Assembly: GCA_019059635.1 (NCBI GenBank)
Contig: JAGVRJ010000009.1
Span: forward strand, 1,025,001-1,089,000
Direction of reading: 5' to 3'
Source: Proales similis
Lineage: Eukaryota > Rotifera > Eurotatoria > Ploima > Proalidae
Length of the DNA: 64,000 bases
Under the pieces are notes generated by a model, which was not told where the DNA came from, searched no databases, and worked only from the letters and a program-made list of their open reading frames with translations. Numbering within the stretch: the first letter of the stretch is position 1; each line of letters opens with the position of its first letter. Shown here in pieces: positions 1 to 11,271 of this stretch. The translations under genes were made by a program, and so were the position numbers.

Positions 1-182
1 AGCCTGACCCGTTCGAAGGCATGAGCGAAGAGCAGAAGGAGTACGAAGCTCTCAAACTGGTTAACCAATTGGACCAGTTGACCAAAAGTGGAATGATCAG
101 ACCTGCTGCCATCGGACCGGATGGCAAGCCGGTCGAAATCGAGCACGTTCTTCAACTTCAAGATCCCGCGTTTAAAAAGTAA
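1..182 (+). CDS. RIC8: RIC8 (synembryn), 3' end only
   Basis: This is the last coding exon of a gene that enters from the left edge; the frame runs from base 3 to a TAA at 180-182 (59 residues visible). It contains EGMSEEQKEYEALKLVNQLD, which resembles my recollection of the C-terminal tail of RIC8 proteins (P-x-EGM-T-EEQKE-x-EA-x-KLV). RIC8 is a cytosolic chaperone and guanine nucleotide exchange factor for heterotrimeric G-alpha subunits. The tail is acidic to mixed and has no domain of its own, so the call rests on this short similarity. An AATAAA-type signal near 327 fits the end of the transcript. The body of the gene is outside the window. Confidence 0.6.
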   Translation, partial: PDPFEGMSEEQKEYEALKLVNQLDQLTKSGMIRPAAIGPDGKPVEIEHVLQLQDPAFKK

Positions 183-581
183 AAGCCGAAATTCGAGACG
201 GTTCCAATTCGATTGAATATTTATTCAAAGTCATCTTTGTGTGTATGTATGGGCGTGTTTGGATTACGTATTTCATTTACTCGAAATTTCGAATCGGATT
301 TTTCAAATGCCAACTGCACGGCATCGAATAAAAGAAATAATAAAAGAAAAATTTTTTTCTGAATTTAATAAATGAATGAATCAAGGCAATGGTGGGCGCT
401 CTTGGGCGATGATTATTATTATTCCTTTTATTCAGCAATTATGCCAGCTGCTTGCATACTGCTCTGATGATGGGCGAGGAGCGAGCAATAATAATCGATA
501 GACGATAGGAGAAATTCCAGCTCTGGCAGCTCATTCCTATCAGCAGGTCTTGGTTTCGAGTCGGGTTCGCGGCGCAGAAGA
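183..581. other. Intergenic: RIC8 3' UTR and ARIH2 upstream region
   Basis: No gene seen. It contains AATAAA-like signals around 327-345 and an A/T-rich run, expected for the RIC8 3' UTR, followed by the presumed promoter and 5' UTR of the ARIH2 gene. Confidence 0.6.
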
Positions 582-2282
582 ATGAAAGCCAGCTCGTCTA
601 TCCAGAGATCACAGTCGCCCCTATTATCTGCAAATAACAGTGAGGGAGACGAGCCTGACAATGAAGACGACGATTTGGATTATTTCGACTGGCAAAACTG
701 GAACGAACCTGAAATATTCGAACGCAACGACGAATTGGACGACGATGAGCAAAACGCTTCATTCGGCATTGAAAACAACGAGGCGAAAACATGTGAGCCA
801 GCTGAGTGCAAGTTCTTCGACTTACATCAGATTGGTAGAATGCTGGAGGAAAAGTGTAACATAGTCATGGAGGATCGAAATATTCGAGATTCGACACAAG
901 CGATTTTAATACTGTACAGAAACAAGTGGAATCCGTCCATCGCGAGCGAAAAAGAGTTTATTATAGACTCGGCTGCTTTGTCGTCCGAGTTAAAACGCAT
1001 TCGACATCTAACACAGCCTTTTGGCCTTTGCCATCTGTGGCCTGATTTCATTGAACCAGAAATTGCGAGCAGTAGGACAATCTCGACGACTTTCAGATGC
1101 CAAGTCTGCCTCATTTGCAAAGACTTGAGTGAGTACGTTCAAATTGACGAGTGTCAGCACGGGTTCTGTCTGCAATGCTGGAACCTCTACATCAAGTCGT
1201 TGTTGAGCGAGTTCCGCACAAGCTGGTTCGAATGCATGCAATTCGGATGCACTGAGCTTGTTCCGATTTCGATACTTTTTGATTGCTTGAGAGGCGACGA
1301 TCGCCTCCTGAAGCGGCTGAACGAGCTGATTGCCCGAGATCTGGTAGATGAAAGCGAAGATTTGCAAAAGTGTCCAGGCGAGCTGAGCGACACAAAATGC
1401 GATCGAATCGTCTGGCTCAAGAGAAGCAGACCGGCGCCGGTTCAAGTGGTTTGCGATAAATGCTCGCTTCAGTTTTGCTTTGCCTGCGCTCTTCCCTATC
1501 ACGCGCCCACGTCGTGTGAAACCATCAGGAACTGGAATCTAAAATGCCAGGACGATTCGGAAACGAGAAATTACCTGCTCGCGCACACTCAGGACTGTCC
1601 CCAGTGTCATGTGTGCATTGAAAAAAACGGTGGCTGTGCTCACATGACATGCTACAGGTGCAAGTACGAATTCTGCTGGGGTAAGCTGCTTTCTCTCAAG
1701 CGCTCTGTTCTTAAGCAAGCCGACTTACTAAACTTGCTAAAAGTTTGCCTCGAGGACTGGAGAACGCACGGCGTGACTTATGACTGCAACCGATATAAAG
1801 GCAGTCCCGAACAAGACAACGCACGCGAGGCCTTGAACAGATACACACACTACTATCACCGATGGATAAATCACGCCAACAGTCTGAAATTAGAAAAAGC
1901 GTTCAAGAGCGAGTGCATGGAAAAGGTGAACGAGATCATCATGAGCAAGGGCTCAGGCACTATTGTCGACTGGGAGTTTATGATGGAAGCGGTGGAAGCG
2001 CTCACTCGGGCTCGCTACACTCTGCAATACACTTATCCGTACGCCTACTATCTGAGTGACCAGAGGGCTAAGAGTCTGTTCGAGAACATACAGGCCGAGC
2101 TGGAGCGCGAGGTCGAAAATCTCAGTCACAGTTTGAACAAGGCCAGCATCGAGAACAAGTTCAGCATTCTCATGCAAATGGAAGTAGTTGAAAAGCGGCG
2201 CAAAACTCTTCTTCAAGACTTTTATCAGTCGGACAATTCAGCTGCCACCCGCCGCCATACGCCTCAACAGGCGACGAATTGA
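582..2282 (+). CDS. ARIH2: Ariadne-2-type RBR E3 ubiquitin ligase
   Basis: RBR (RING1-IBR-RING2) E3 ligase of the Ariadne family, which moves ubiquitin from an E2 to its own RING2 cysteine and then to substrate. RING1 begins near residue 176 (VCLICKDL), the IBR covers about 255-315, and RING2 contains CIEKNGGCAHMTC with the expected catalytic cysteine at about 352. The downstream Ariadne domain has a YTLQYTYPYAYY block like ARIH2. The acidic N-terminus (DDDLDYFDW) also fits Ariadne. The frame reads straight through, but 1681-1743 is very likely a 63-nt intron (GTAAGC...AAAG) that happens to stay open. Removing it restores the family spacing FCW-V-CLEDW and gives 545 residues. A polyadenylation signal lies at about 2386. 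The neighbouring gene is convergent. Confidence 0.9.
   Translation: MKASSSIQRSQSPLLSANNSEGDEPDNEDDDLDYFDWQNWNEPEIFERNDELDDDEQNASFGIENNEAKTCEPAECKFFDLHQIGRMLEEKCNIVMEDRNIRDSTQAILILYRNKWNPSIASEKEFIIDSAALSSELKRIRHLTQPFGLCHLWPDFIEPEIASSRTISTTFRCQVCLICKDLSEYVQIDECQHGFCLQCWNLYIKSLLSEFRTSWFECMQFGCTELVPISILFDCLRGDDRLLKRLNELIARDLVDESEDLQKCPGELSDTKCDRIVWLKRSRPAPVQVVCDKCSLQFCFACALPYHAPTSCETIRNWNLKCQDDSETRNYLLAHTQDCPQCHVCIEKNGGCAHMTCYRCKYEFCWGKLLSLKRSVLKQADLLNLLKVCLEDWRTHGVTYDCNRYKGSPEQDNAREALNRYTHYYHRWINHANSLKLEKAFKSECMEKVNEIIMSKGSGTIVDWEFMMEAVEALTRARYTLQYTYPYAYYLSDQRAKSLFENIQAELEREVENLSHSLNKASIENKFSILMQMEVVEKRRKTLLQDFYQSDNSAATRRHTPQQATN
1681..1743 (+). other. In-frame 63-nt intron of ARIH2
   Basis: The segment starts GTAAGC, has a TTACTAAAC-like branch site and ends AAAG. 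It is a multiple of three with no stop, so an ORF caller would translate it. Removing it joins FCW to CLEDW, the spacing seen in RING2 to Ariadne-domain junctions. It could be spliced or retained without breaking the frame. Confidence 0.8.
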
Positions 2283-2532
2283 AATCATATGAGAACCGAA
2301 CCGACCTTCTAAACTGTTGTTGTTCGACTTGTAATCATTCTAGTTTGCATCGTTTATTTATTTTGCCGATTTAGAAAAATAGATGAATAAAAAAATAAAG
2401 AAAAAAGTAGGAATCGATGAATGGCATATAGCGCGAGAACAAAAGCGATAAACGAACGAGATTTAAATTTAAAAACTCAAACTGCAGCCGGAATTTAACG
2501 TTCAGTGTTTAAATATATGTACGATGACTCTA

Positions 2533-5439
2533 TCAAGGACGTTTGGCATCGCTTGTATTTACCACGCCGTTGGTGAGAACAAGCTTGGCCAAGTTGAGCT
2601 GAGACGCGATCGAAGTGGCCTTGGTGCCCATGCACATGATTGTCTGCTCAGGCGACAGCTTGGGATCGCACTCAATCTTATGAAACACGTGTATTAGTCC
2701 CGGATCGACCGCTCTAAATATGATCAAGTTCGATTTAACAAATTTGTCGAACAGATCGACGTCTTCTTTGCCCCAGCCAATAATAGAGACATCAAAGCCG
2801 CCGACCGCTTTCAAGTCACTGTTGTAGACGCACAGGATGCCGAAGCCGAACTGGCGCCAGTAGCCGGCGTTCGATGTGTAATTGAATGTCAAATTTCGAT
2901 CGTAAATGCTCGCGTCATCGAAAAAGTTCGCTCGCTTGCTTTTCAGACTTCCGCTCTTTACCGATTTTAGCGCGTCGACTGGATCGTCTGGGTCGTATTG
3001 ACTGAACAAAATCGGATAGAACACTTGCTTGCCTCTGACTGTGTTCATGCGCGCCCTGAATAGAAACTCACGGGTAAAAAATATGTCGACATCGACAAAG
3101 AAAATTAACTGATCAGAGCCGAACGAACCGGCGCCGAACTCGCAGCCGATCGAGCGCGAGAACTTTTCATTTTTAACAATCAGCCGCAGAACGGACGGCG
3201 ACAGTGAATATTTGCGTTTGAGCTGCTCGAACAGCTGGTTGATGAGAACGCTCTGCTTTTGCGGCTTTTCACCAAGTGACTCGTCATTTATGAGCTCAGA
3301 ATCATCCTGCTCGAATAGCACAACTGCCAGCTTGACATTTTCGTTTGTTTCAAGGCAGATTTTCTCAAAATTAAGCATGAAGCGTCTGAATATGCTCCAG
3401 CGGCCGGTCAACGGAAGCACGAAATTTACCGTTCGACTCAGAATTGAATCGCTAATGAGCAGGCGTTCGCCAAGAAAATCAGTGGTCACTAGGGCAAAAT
3501 TGCTCAATCCGTCTTTGGGCACTTCTTGGCTTGTATTTGGCAGCATGAGCGTGAGCAGACGACTCAACAGGTTTTTTGAATTGGCCGTTGACGAGTCGAG
3601 TGTGGTATTTGGGCTTCTCAACGACGCCCTAATGTACACTGAGCTGTCAATGTCGTCCTCGCGAAACATCATCGATGTGTAAGAATTGCGAACGTACACA
3701 TGACGCCTGACAGGAACGGTCATTTTGCGACCCTCGTATTTCTTGAATATTAAATACAAGTCGATAATGTAGTCACAACCGACCAAAGGATGGCATCTAA
3801 TGTAGCCATAGGAGACGTCCTTGAAGTCAATGATGCGGCCCTTTTCTATCTTGTCCTTGTTTATGTCGTCCATTACTTGACGCACATTGTCTTTGATGAT
3901 CCGTTTCCAGTAGCTTTCCAGGCCGCGCTTCGGCGAAATGTAAGTGGTGGCGAAGAGGCTTCGAGTGAAAAACGAAAAGTCATATTTGTGTGTGCGTTGC
4001 CGAACCCACTGGCGAGTGTCCAATTTCGGCCGGATGTGAAATCGGTTTGCCAAGCTCTGATTCGAATGGTTGCCTCTCAAGCAGAGAACCAACTCGTCCA
4101 GATCGCTGTCGATCTCGACCTTTTCGTCGGGAAATTTCTCCTGCAGCAGCTTTGTCTCGAGCTCTAAATTGTATTTGGGCGTGAGCTGCTGACGCAACTG
4201 CAAAATCCTTCGAGACAGCTGCAGGTGACGCTGGCGCAAGTGAAGAATCTGCTGGGACCTCATGAAGTTGTGTATGCGAAACTGATGCGGCGCATTTTTG
4301 ACCGGATGAAGTGAGACGGCGCGCAGCACATCACGCGAAAGCAGGTCGCCCGTGTAGGCCAGATTGCCGCTTGAGTTGTGATAGAGAATGTCCTTCATCT
4401 GAGCCAATGAACTCGATTACGCAACGAGATTTAGCATGAGAACAAGCTAGTCAATTTACCTCGTAGGACCAGGTGCACGAAACGTTGGCAAAGCGACGTA
4501 TGCAGCGGCCAATTTCAACATCCTCATGAGTAGAGTACAAGTTTTTGAGGCAGTAACTGATGTGAGGTACGACCAGCTCGAGGGTCTTGCGGGACATGAT
4601 TATGCCCGGTCCGCCCATGCAAAAGTTCTCGTCGTAGTCAAGCGAGAGGAGGCCGAACTCTTCCGGCTTGCCAAGGCCGGCTTGTCCGATAAACTGAGGC
4701 ACCGTGGAGTTGAGCGACCTGAGAAATAGCTCCAGCTTATCCGGCTTGAAGTAAACGTCGTCGTCAACCCGCATGAACCATTCGAACTTGTTCAAGTAGT
4801 TGTCATGCATGAATTTGAGCATCATGAACGATTTCTTCTGGGGCGGATAAGAGTCGTCTGTTCCTGGCAAGCTGACGAGGGGCACACCACTTGGCGCCTT
4901 GGAGCCAGAACGAGAGAAAAATGATATTCTACCGGGTATGTCCTTGCCCCAGCTCTCGTAGACCGCCCTTACTCGGCTGTCAAGGAACTTTTGTGCGGTC
5001 ATCACTCCGACAAATACCAAACTCTTTTCTGGCTCGATGTTGTCGAATATTGTGATTGTGTCGGGCTCGGCATTCTGACTATTGTTTGAACAGCAATCGC
5101 TGCAACTGCTCGAAACAGTTCGTACAAGCGAGGCAAGCATGAAGCCTCCGATGACGCCCAAAAGGACAAGAAAAAACGTTTTGAATGTAAGCTTTGAAAT
5201 ATTGCTCAAATACTTGCGCCGGTAGTAGATTTGTGAGCTTGACAATAGAGAAAAATGAGAGAAAAAATCGATTAGAAATTGACGAATACAAATCGATGAG
5301 CAGGAGAAAAGAAACTTAAAGCGACCGAGTGGGGCCTGATAGAAGTCTCTTACATGTTGAGCGGTTGGACAAGCTTGTCCTGCACTGAGCTGAGAGAGTT
5401 CGATGTGGAAATAAATGCTCTTAACGCGTTTTGGGACAT
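2533..5439 (-). CDS. CHSY1: Chondroitin sulfate synthase (chondroitin polymerase)
   Basis: Golgi bifunctional glycosyltransferase that extends chondroitin by alternating GlcUA and GalNAc transfer. I assemble three exons: 5439-5354, 5237-4460 and 4398-2533 (introns of 116 and 61 nt), giving 909 residues, close to the human enzyme (about 800). A short cytoplasmic tail is followed by a signal anchor at about residues 47-67, as in type II Golgi enzymes. The N-terminal GT31 domain holds MTAQKFL, SYPPQKKSFMMLKFMHDNY and the metal-binding motif VDDDVYF (about 186-192), then NFCMGGPG and THEDVEIGRC. The C-terminal GT7 domain has NFEKICL, FVDVDIFF, SQYDPDD and GGFDVSIIGWGKEDVDLF. The start was chosen because exon 1 supplies the Met and the cytosolic tail; an internal Met near 5140 would lose the membrane anchor. 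Confidence 0.92.
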
Positions 5440-7623
5440 AGCCAGCGACTAAGCTCTCCTCAAGTTTGACTGCTCTCTCCGCCCAATGTTTTGGTTTTAT
5501 TTTATTTTTAGATTGCTTCTCGCTGAATGTGTCTCTCGGGATGAAACTGATTGTGGCATGCAAACACCACAAGCGTAACAACTGTAAAAATGAGCGCTTT
5601 GAATGAAAGAGACCGGCTGTGGCAAGCTGCGATGTATGTGCGCGTGAGTGTGAAAAAAGAGTCTTTTCTATGTGGATGAAGAGTGCGTGTGATTGGGTGA
5701 CTGGTTTGTTGGTAGACGAATGACTTAAAGGTGACTCGGTGTTTTCGTTTTTCCCAATCTCGTTCAAATAAATGTATTGTGAAATTCTAGAACGGATCGC
5801 TCTTATTTTTGATTTATGCGTTACGCTGGTTGCATATGACAATTTAAATCGAGAAGGTGTTTATTGACCTAAGCAAATTACTCGGATAGAGAGATCGGCA
5901 AGAGTTTCAGTCCTAATTCAATAGTGCAGATCAGCGACGACGAGAGCGAGCCAACTTCGAAACTAAGTCAAGAGAAGGTGAAGCTTATTTGTCCAACCGC
6001 TGAACAGCGCCACTCAGACAAGCAGGGTTTTTTCTCACCTCAAATATAAATCGAATCGTTGAAGAGTCAAATGGCTAACGCCCAGGCGACGAGCAAACTT
6101 GTAAATGTAAAACTGAAGCCTTGATGCCGAAAAAGATGATAGCGACGACGCTATTGAAGAAGTCCACCGCGATGAGAATGACGACGACATGTTAACTATG
6201 GCCTGTGCTATCCTGTTGCCCCATATGCACCTTGACCTTTCTCGCTCATTCGATCATCTAGACTGAGTTTACTCTCAAATCTAAACTTAACTGTCTGTTA
6301 GCGAATCACACGAACAGGGACAAAGAGAGAGAGAGAGAGGAAGAGGGGGAGAGAGAAGAGCAGAAACTGGTGCCGAGCTCGCGCGTCGTTCGATATTGCG
6401 CTCGCAATCATCCTGCTGACTAAGGGCACTTATTAGTTGACCCACATACTCTCCATGTCCTAACCTCGTTTTGTAAGGAGTTTTTTCATTTTTCTTTTGT
6501 TATTGTTCCGAAGCATTCTCGCAAAATAAAAACGCTCATTCAGCATCAGTTCGGTTCGCAGTCCGCTCGACCCGATTTGATCATGCAAATCATAATGAAT
6601 GTGAGTGTGTCGCTCTAATTATTTAACTTAAACCGAAATAGCCGCTCGCCTGAACTCCTGAAATTTATTGTTTATTCCAGCTAATTGCCGGTCTAGTCGG
6701 ACTCGCAGTGCGGGCGTGTGTGTTTTTCTACGATTTACAGTTGCAGTTTTCGGGCGTTTATGAGTGGCCGTAAACAAATGCCAACACGGCACAGTAAACC
6801 GAGCCCGGCAAATAGAAGCGGTACGCAAACACACGCACGCACACACACCAAGCGTACGCAGACATGTCTGCTCTCGATTCTTTGCCTATCTGAATAAAAG
6901 AAACCACTAGGCGAGTGTGCGTCAAACTGCAGTTTATCTGTGTTAATACACTCTAGACTCAAGTCTGTGGCACGATGCAGTTTAATCAGGAGAGCGGAGG
7001 CCTTTGCTTAGTTTCGTCGACACTTGAAATATGAAATTATGGAAATAAGAAAGACGTTTGCGAAACGAAGAAGTCAAACGTTTGCACACTTTAGGTAATT
7101 CGCTTCTCCTAGCTCACACTGCTCGAACGAATCCCAATAAATAGCCATGTCACGAATGATCAGGCCCCAAATCTTAACGAATGCCTGTCTGCCTGCTTAA
7201 ACGCCGCATATTGTTTTATTGACTGGATCAGGCTTTAAAAAGCAGAGTAGAATGTTAAAAAGATTGTTTGTCATTAGATCGAGTCAATCGCCGGCTTTTA
7301 TTTGCCTCACTTGCTTTGTTGCAAAGCAAGCAAGTGAGCGAGCACGCAAACATGCAAATAAAGTGCCAAAAAAAGAACAGAACCCAATGGTTACCATGCC
7401 TTTGCGGCCACTGTTCTCTGCTCAAAGCTCGTGAGAGATAAGCTCTCGTTCAGCGTCATAATCGTGATTGTGCTAATTTCCTTCATCCTGTCGATTATTA
7501 TTTTTTCTCTCTCTCTCTCTTTTTTTTTTCCTCACGCGCCACTCAATAATGAATTGTTTCAATTCTGAGACTGTTGTTTTACCAAGAATTTATTCTAAGC
7601 TCCTTTTACTCTCTTTGTTTCTT
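5440..7623. other. Gene-poor 2.2 kb with coding-like scraps
   Basis: No complete gene can be modelled. Around 5878-6049 (+) an open stretch reads like protein and includes SIVQISDDESEPTSKL, resembling a SUMO-interaction motif followed by acidic residues. About 6142-6265 (+) has an acidic stretch (DDSDDAIEEVHRDENDDD). They might be exons of a small or decayed gene. The rest holds a GA repeat (about 6326-6358), CA-rich runs near 6830-6850 and a CT tract near 7510-7530. Confidence 0.4.
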
Positions 7624-9833
7624 TCATTGGGCAAATATTTTTCTCAATTCCATTGAGAATTTAACGACTTCACGCAGTTCATTGTTTGAGCTCAAACTGG
7701 CGAAAAAGAACTCGGGAGCCTCGAGTCGAATCTTATTCAACTCATTAAGCATTTCACCGGTAAACTCCGATAAATGCTCGACAATAGACGGACTCATGTT
7801 TGTCTCAGCCAGCCATTGTTTAACTCTCAGTGCGCCCCATTTCACTGCTGCTGGTGCTTGTTTAGTCGACTGCTGCTGCTGCTGCTGCTCGTTGCTGCTT
7901 ACAACTTCAATTGCATTCGCTCCTTTCTTCTCTTCTAGAGGCATATTGTTCGGGCAAACATCGCTCAGCTCTTGTTTCAACTCGCGAATAAGCTTATCGA
8001 AAGCAGCTTGAAAAGAGCCCTTTGTAAAGTCGATGTAAATCTTCGTGCCGAGAATGAATCCGAGCCAGCCATCCGGCTTATAGCCGCTCTCCATTATCAG
8101 TGGAATGTACTTTTTTCGAATGTTAAAAGTGTACTCGGCTTCTGCTCGACAGTTGGTGCTCAGCTGCATTTCATTGCGTCAAACAACTTGAAGCTTTTTT
8201 TTTTCTGAAAACAAAGCAAAGAAGGAGAAGCGCATTTACCTTGTACTTCTCTGTCATGCCTTTTTGTAAATGAAGGTTGTTTGGCTTGAAATGAGACAGC
8301 AGGCAGTCGATACTTACAAATGAGGATGCATTCACTGCTCTCAATGGCAGCGGCCATCGATTCCAGACTAGAGCCGTGTATGCTCTCCACGTCGATCCAA
8401 ATTCTGAAGCCGAGCTTTTTCAACTCCTCGCTTATTTTCAGACACAGGTCTCGACTGAACTTGTTGTAGCTAATCATGATCTGTGGCCTTTTTGTGGCTG
8501 CCACTTCACTGCTGCCCAGTTGTTCGACGGCTGCTGTGTGATGTTGCTTTGAGGAGTTCGACTGCTTACTCTCTACTGTCCATAAGAGGCCATTGCAGTA
8601 TTCGGTCAACTTGATTGTTCCGCGCGATTTTGAGAGATTGCTGATTTTTGCGAGCAAAGCTCGATTGTCGGCCAGGCAGCGGCAAATGTTCGGGTCAAAG
8701 CTCAATTGATAAAGGAGCCTCATCGAGTACTCTTGCTCATAAACGTTGCCCAAGTCAATAATCTTCTTCAAATGAGTCAATATATCGCAGTCAAAGTAAA
8801 TGTGCGACTTGATTTGATCGTTGACCGTTATTCTGTAGAGGCCGTCGATGAGCTCCACAAAGTCCCAGTTCACGCCGTGGTCGTCCTCAATGAGGCACAC
8901 TTCAGCCTGTTGTCCTTGTTCGAGATTAATCCAAATTCTTTTGAAAGAATTCTCTTCGAGCATTGTCGCGCCTTTGACGATCATTTGGACGAGTTTACGA
9001 ACAATCTCGAGTGTGTCTGGCAGCTCGTTTATTTCACTGTCTGTAAGAATGTTTGCCAGCGTCAGGTAAATAGCCATGACGTTCTCACTGTCGCTTGGCA
9101 GTCTGTGCAACAGAGAGAGTAGAATATGAGTGGCATTCAGTCCGTCCAGACTCACCGATTTGCTCAAGTTGTGAACAATTCCCAATAGGCACTTCATGAG
9201 CGAATAGTCTTCGTCACCGATATCTGAGTTGAGCTGAAGAACGAATTCATTCACGACTCGCTCGTTCTCCAAATAAGGCAACAGGCATTCAATGCCGTCC
9301 AGGTCGCGGAACGATGACGAGAATTGGATGGAGAAGTTGCTCAGATACCAAATGACTTGGCCAAGGCCGACCGAGAAATAGTAAATTTTTTGTTGGTATT
9401 CGTCAATATGCGTGCCAACATCGGACAGTTTCAGATAGCAGAACTTGAGCAGCCCGATGAATATTCTCACCAGCTTCTTGTCGGCCAGGGTGCTCAATAT
9501 CAAGCTCTGGTCGGTGTTGGTCTTCAAGAGACACTTGATGTCTTTGACGAGGCGGAATATTTTTTCCAAACTCTGCTCGTCGTTCACAATTGGCTGTGGC
9601 TCGCTCACATCGATCAGGAATTGAATGTAGTTTTTGAAACTTATCTTTGCCCGCTCTTGGCGTCGCTCGGAATTGGCGCTGCTGGAAGAATCCGTTCCAA
9701 GTCGACTTTGGCTCATATTTCCATGAATAGATGAAAGGTAGGCGCATCTGAATGCGACGGCGTTTAAATTACTTTTAGCTGGCAATTCAGCTTGTTTTCC
9801 GCTATTTGCCTCCAAAGCATTTTCTTGATGCAT
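7624..9833 (-). CDS. ARM-like repeat / TIR / SAM protein
   Basis: Three exons (9833-8318, 8259-8240, 8163-7624; introns 58 and 76 nt) give 691 residues. Residues about 60-445 are a helical repeat region of armadillo/HEAT type (LLPYLENERVVNEF, CLLGIVHNLSKSVS). A TIR domain follows (about 449-595) with IMISYNKFSRD, IWIDVESIHGSS, ILICMTEKYK and NCRAEAEYTF, the last carrying the glutamate that in NAD-cleaving TIR domains is catalytic. A polyglutamine tract (about 600) precedes a C-terminal SAM-like domain (about 626-691; VKQWLAETN). SARM1 has the order ARM-SAM-SAM-TIR, so this is not a simple SARM1 orthologue; it belongs to the invertebrate TIR proteins of this type. NADase or signalling activity is inferred only from the domain. 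An internal Met at about residue 39 is an alternative start. Confidence 0.8.
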
Positions 9834-10738
9834 TGCTCTGCCTGCCTGAATGCGCGCTTCGACTACTCGCCGACGTCAGATTAAGTCTGGAAGGAGAAGA
9901 ACTTTTCATTTAGGCGACGTTTAACGCATTTAATTAATTCCGATTTAGAAAAATTGTTCAGGTGAAAAGCAAATTATTGGCAAGAAAAATTGACGCTGCC
10001 TTTTAATATTGTTATTATTATTATTTGCTTGAGATCAGAAACAGCGATTGGTTGTTGCGGCGCGCCGTTTCAAAAACCCGCCAACTCCCTGACTAATCTA
10101 TTATTCAAAGGTTCTTATCAATCACTCTATTATTTAGAATTTCTTCGTCCACGGCTAATATTTACGTCATTTTAGTGCTATTACGATCTGATTTAAAACG
10201 TTCTGTCAACTCTCTTGGCATTGTTTTAACTTGGAAAGGTCTCGAGCAGAGGAGCACAGCTCTTATGGCTCTTTAATTATGCGATTGTTTTATTCTCTCC
10301 CTAGTTGGTTGCTTTTTTCAAAGTTTTCTTCGAGATTATTGATCCCAGCGCAAATGGCTCCAGTCTTTGTTCCTTTGCATCACTTGACTCGGATTTGATT
10401 TCATTTGAAACTTAAACGATCAATTAATCTTCAATAAATTATTTAACTCTGACCGATTCGACTTTTATTCTGGATTTTTACATTGAGGTGGAAATTTAAT
10501 CTTGCATCTGTTCAACTGAGCGAACAAGAAGTTGGTTTTGCTTGGTGAACGGTTAGTTTTCGCTTGCAATCCGCTTTTAGCGTGTGTTGTTGAGTCTCCG
10601 CTGCGGCGGGTGTTGAATGCGCAATCATCGAATGAATTAATTTATTCGCCAGGAGCTTGGCGCTTACCTCCGGTCAAACTCTCATCGATTTCGATTCAAA
10701 GTTTAGATTTATTCAAGATTTGAACGATCACTATCAGA
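9834..10738. other. Intergenic, no gene seen
   Basis: Divergent spacer between the ARM-TIR-SAM gene (-) and ATP synthase epsilon (+). AT-rich, without a convincing exon; it presumably holds both promoters. Confidence 0.5.
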
Positions 10739-11044
10739 ATGCTCTACTGGAGACAAGCTGGCCTCAAGTAATCACGAGATGCCAATAACTTCAACTCAAT
10801 AGTTTTGGGTCTAATTCTTTTAATCATTTAGCTACGTTCAGTTTTCGAACGTTGCTGCTCGCATTGTTCGCCGATGTGTGCAAGAAGGCCCCAAGAAAGA
10901 GGCTCTCAAGCGAGAGGAGTCTTACCTGAAGATTAACCAGTGGAAGGATGGTAAGATGCAGGGCAAACGTAAGTACTCGCGTCGGACATTTCATTTCAAT
11001 GGCTCCTGATTCAACATACTTTACATTCAGAAGCCTCCAAGTAG
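10739..11044 (+). CDS. ATP5F1E: ATP synthase subunit epsilon, mitochondrial
   Basis: A tiny gene of three exons, 10739-10767, 10832-10968 and 11031-11044, giving 59 residues. It starts MLYWRQAGL, followed by YVQFSNVAARIVRR and WKDGKMQGK. This matches the eukaryotic F1 epsilon subunit (stunted in flies), which has a conserved W-R-x-AG-x-x-Y-I-x-Y-S N-terminus, sits in the central stalk of F1 and has no bacterial counterpart under the same name. Frame closes exactly across both introns (64 and 62 nt). An AATAAA at 11134-11139 lies 90 nt after the stop. The length is close to the family (about 50-60). Confidence 0.88.
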
Positions 11045-11271
11045 ACTCTTTGAAGCCACCATCCTCTGGAGCATATTCTAGCGAGAACGATGCCGGAAAC
11101 AACCTTGATGAGACTTAGTTGCGTTATTTGACGAATAAAAAAAGCTGGTGACCATCCCGTATCAACAAAACGCGTCTATTTTGCGCTCGATTTCTTTTAT
11201 TTGGGCCAAGCTCTTGCTTTGGCCAGTTTAAACCAAATGTTCAACTAAACAGGAAAACGAGTGAATGGCTT

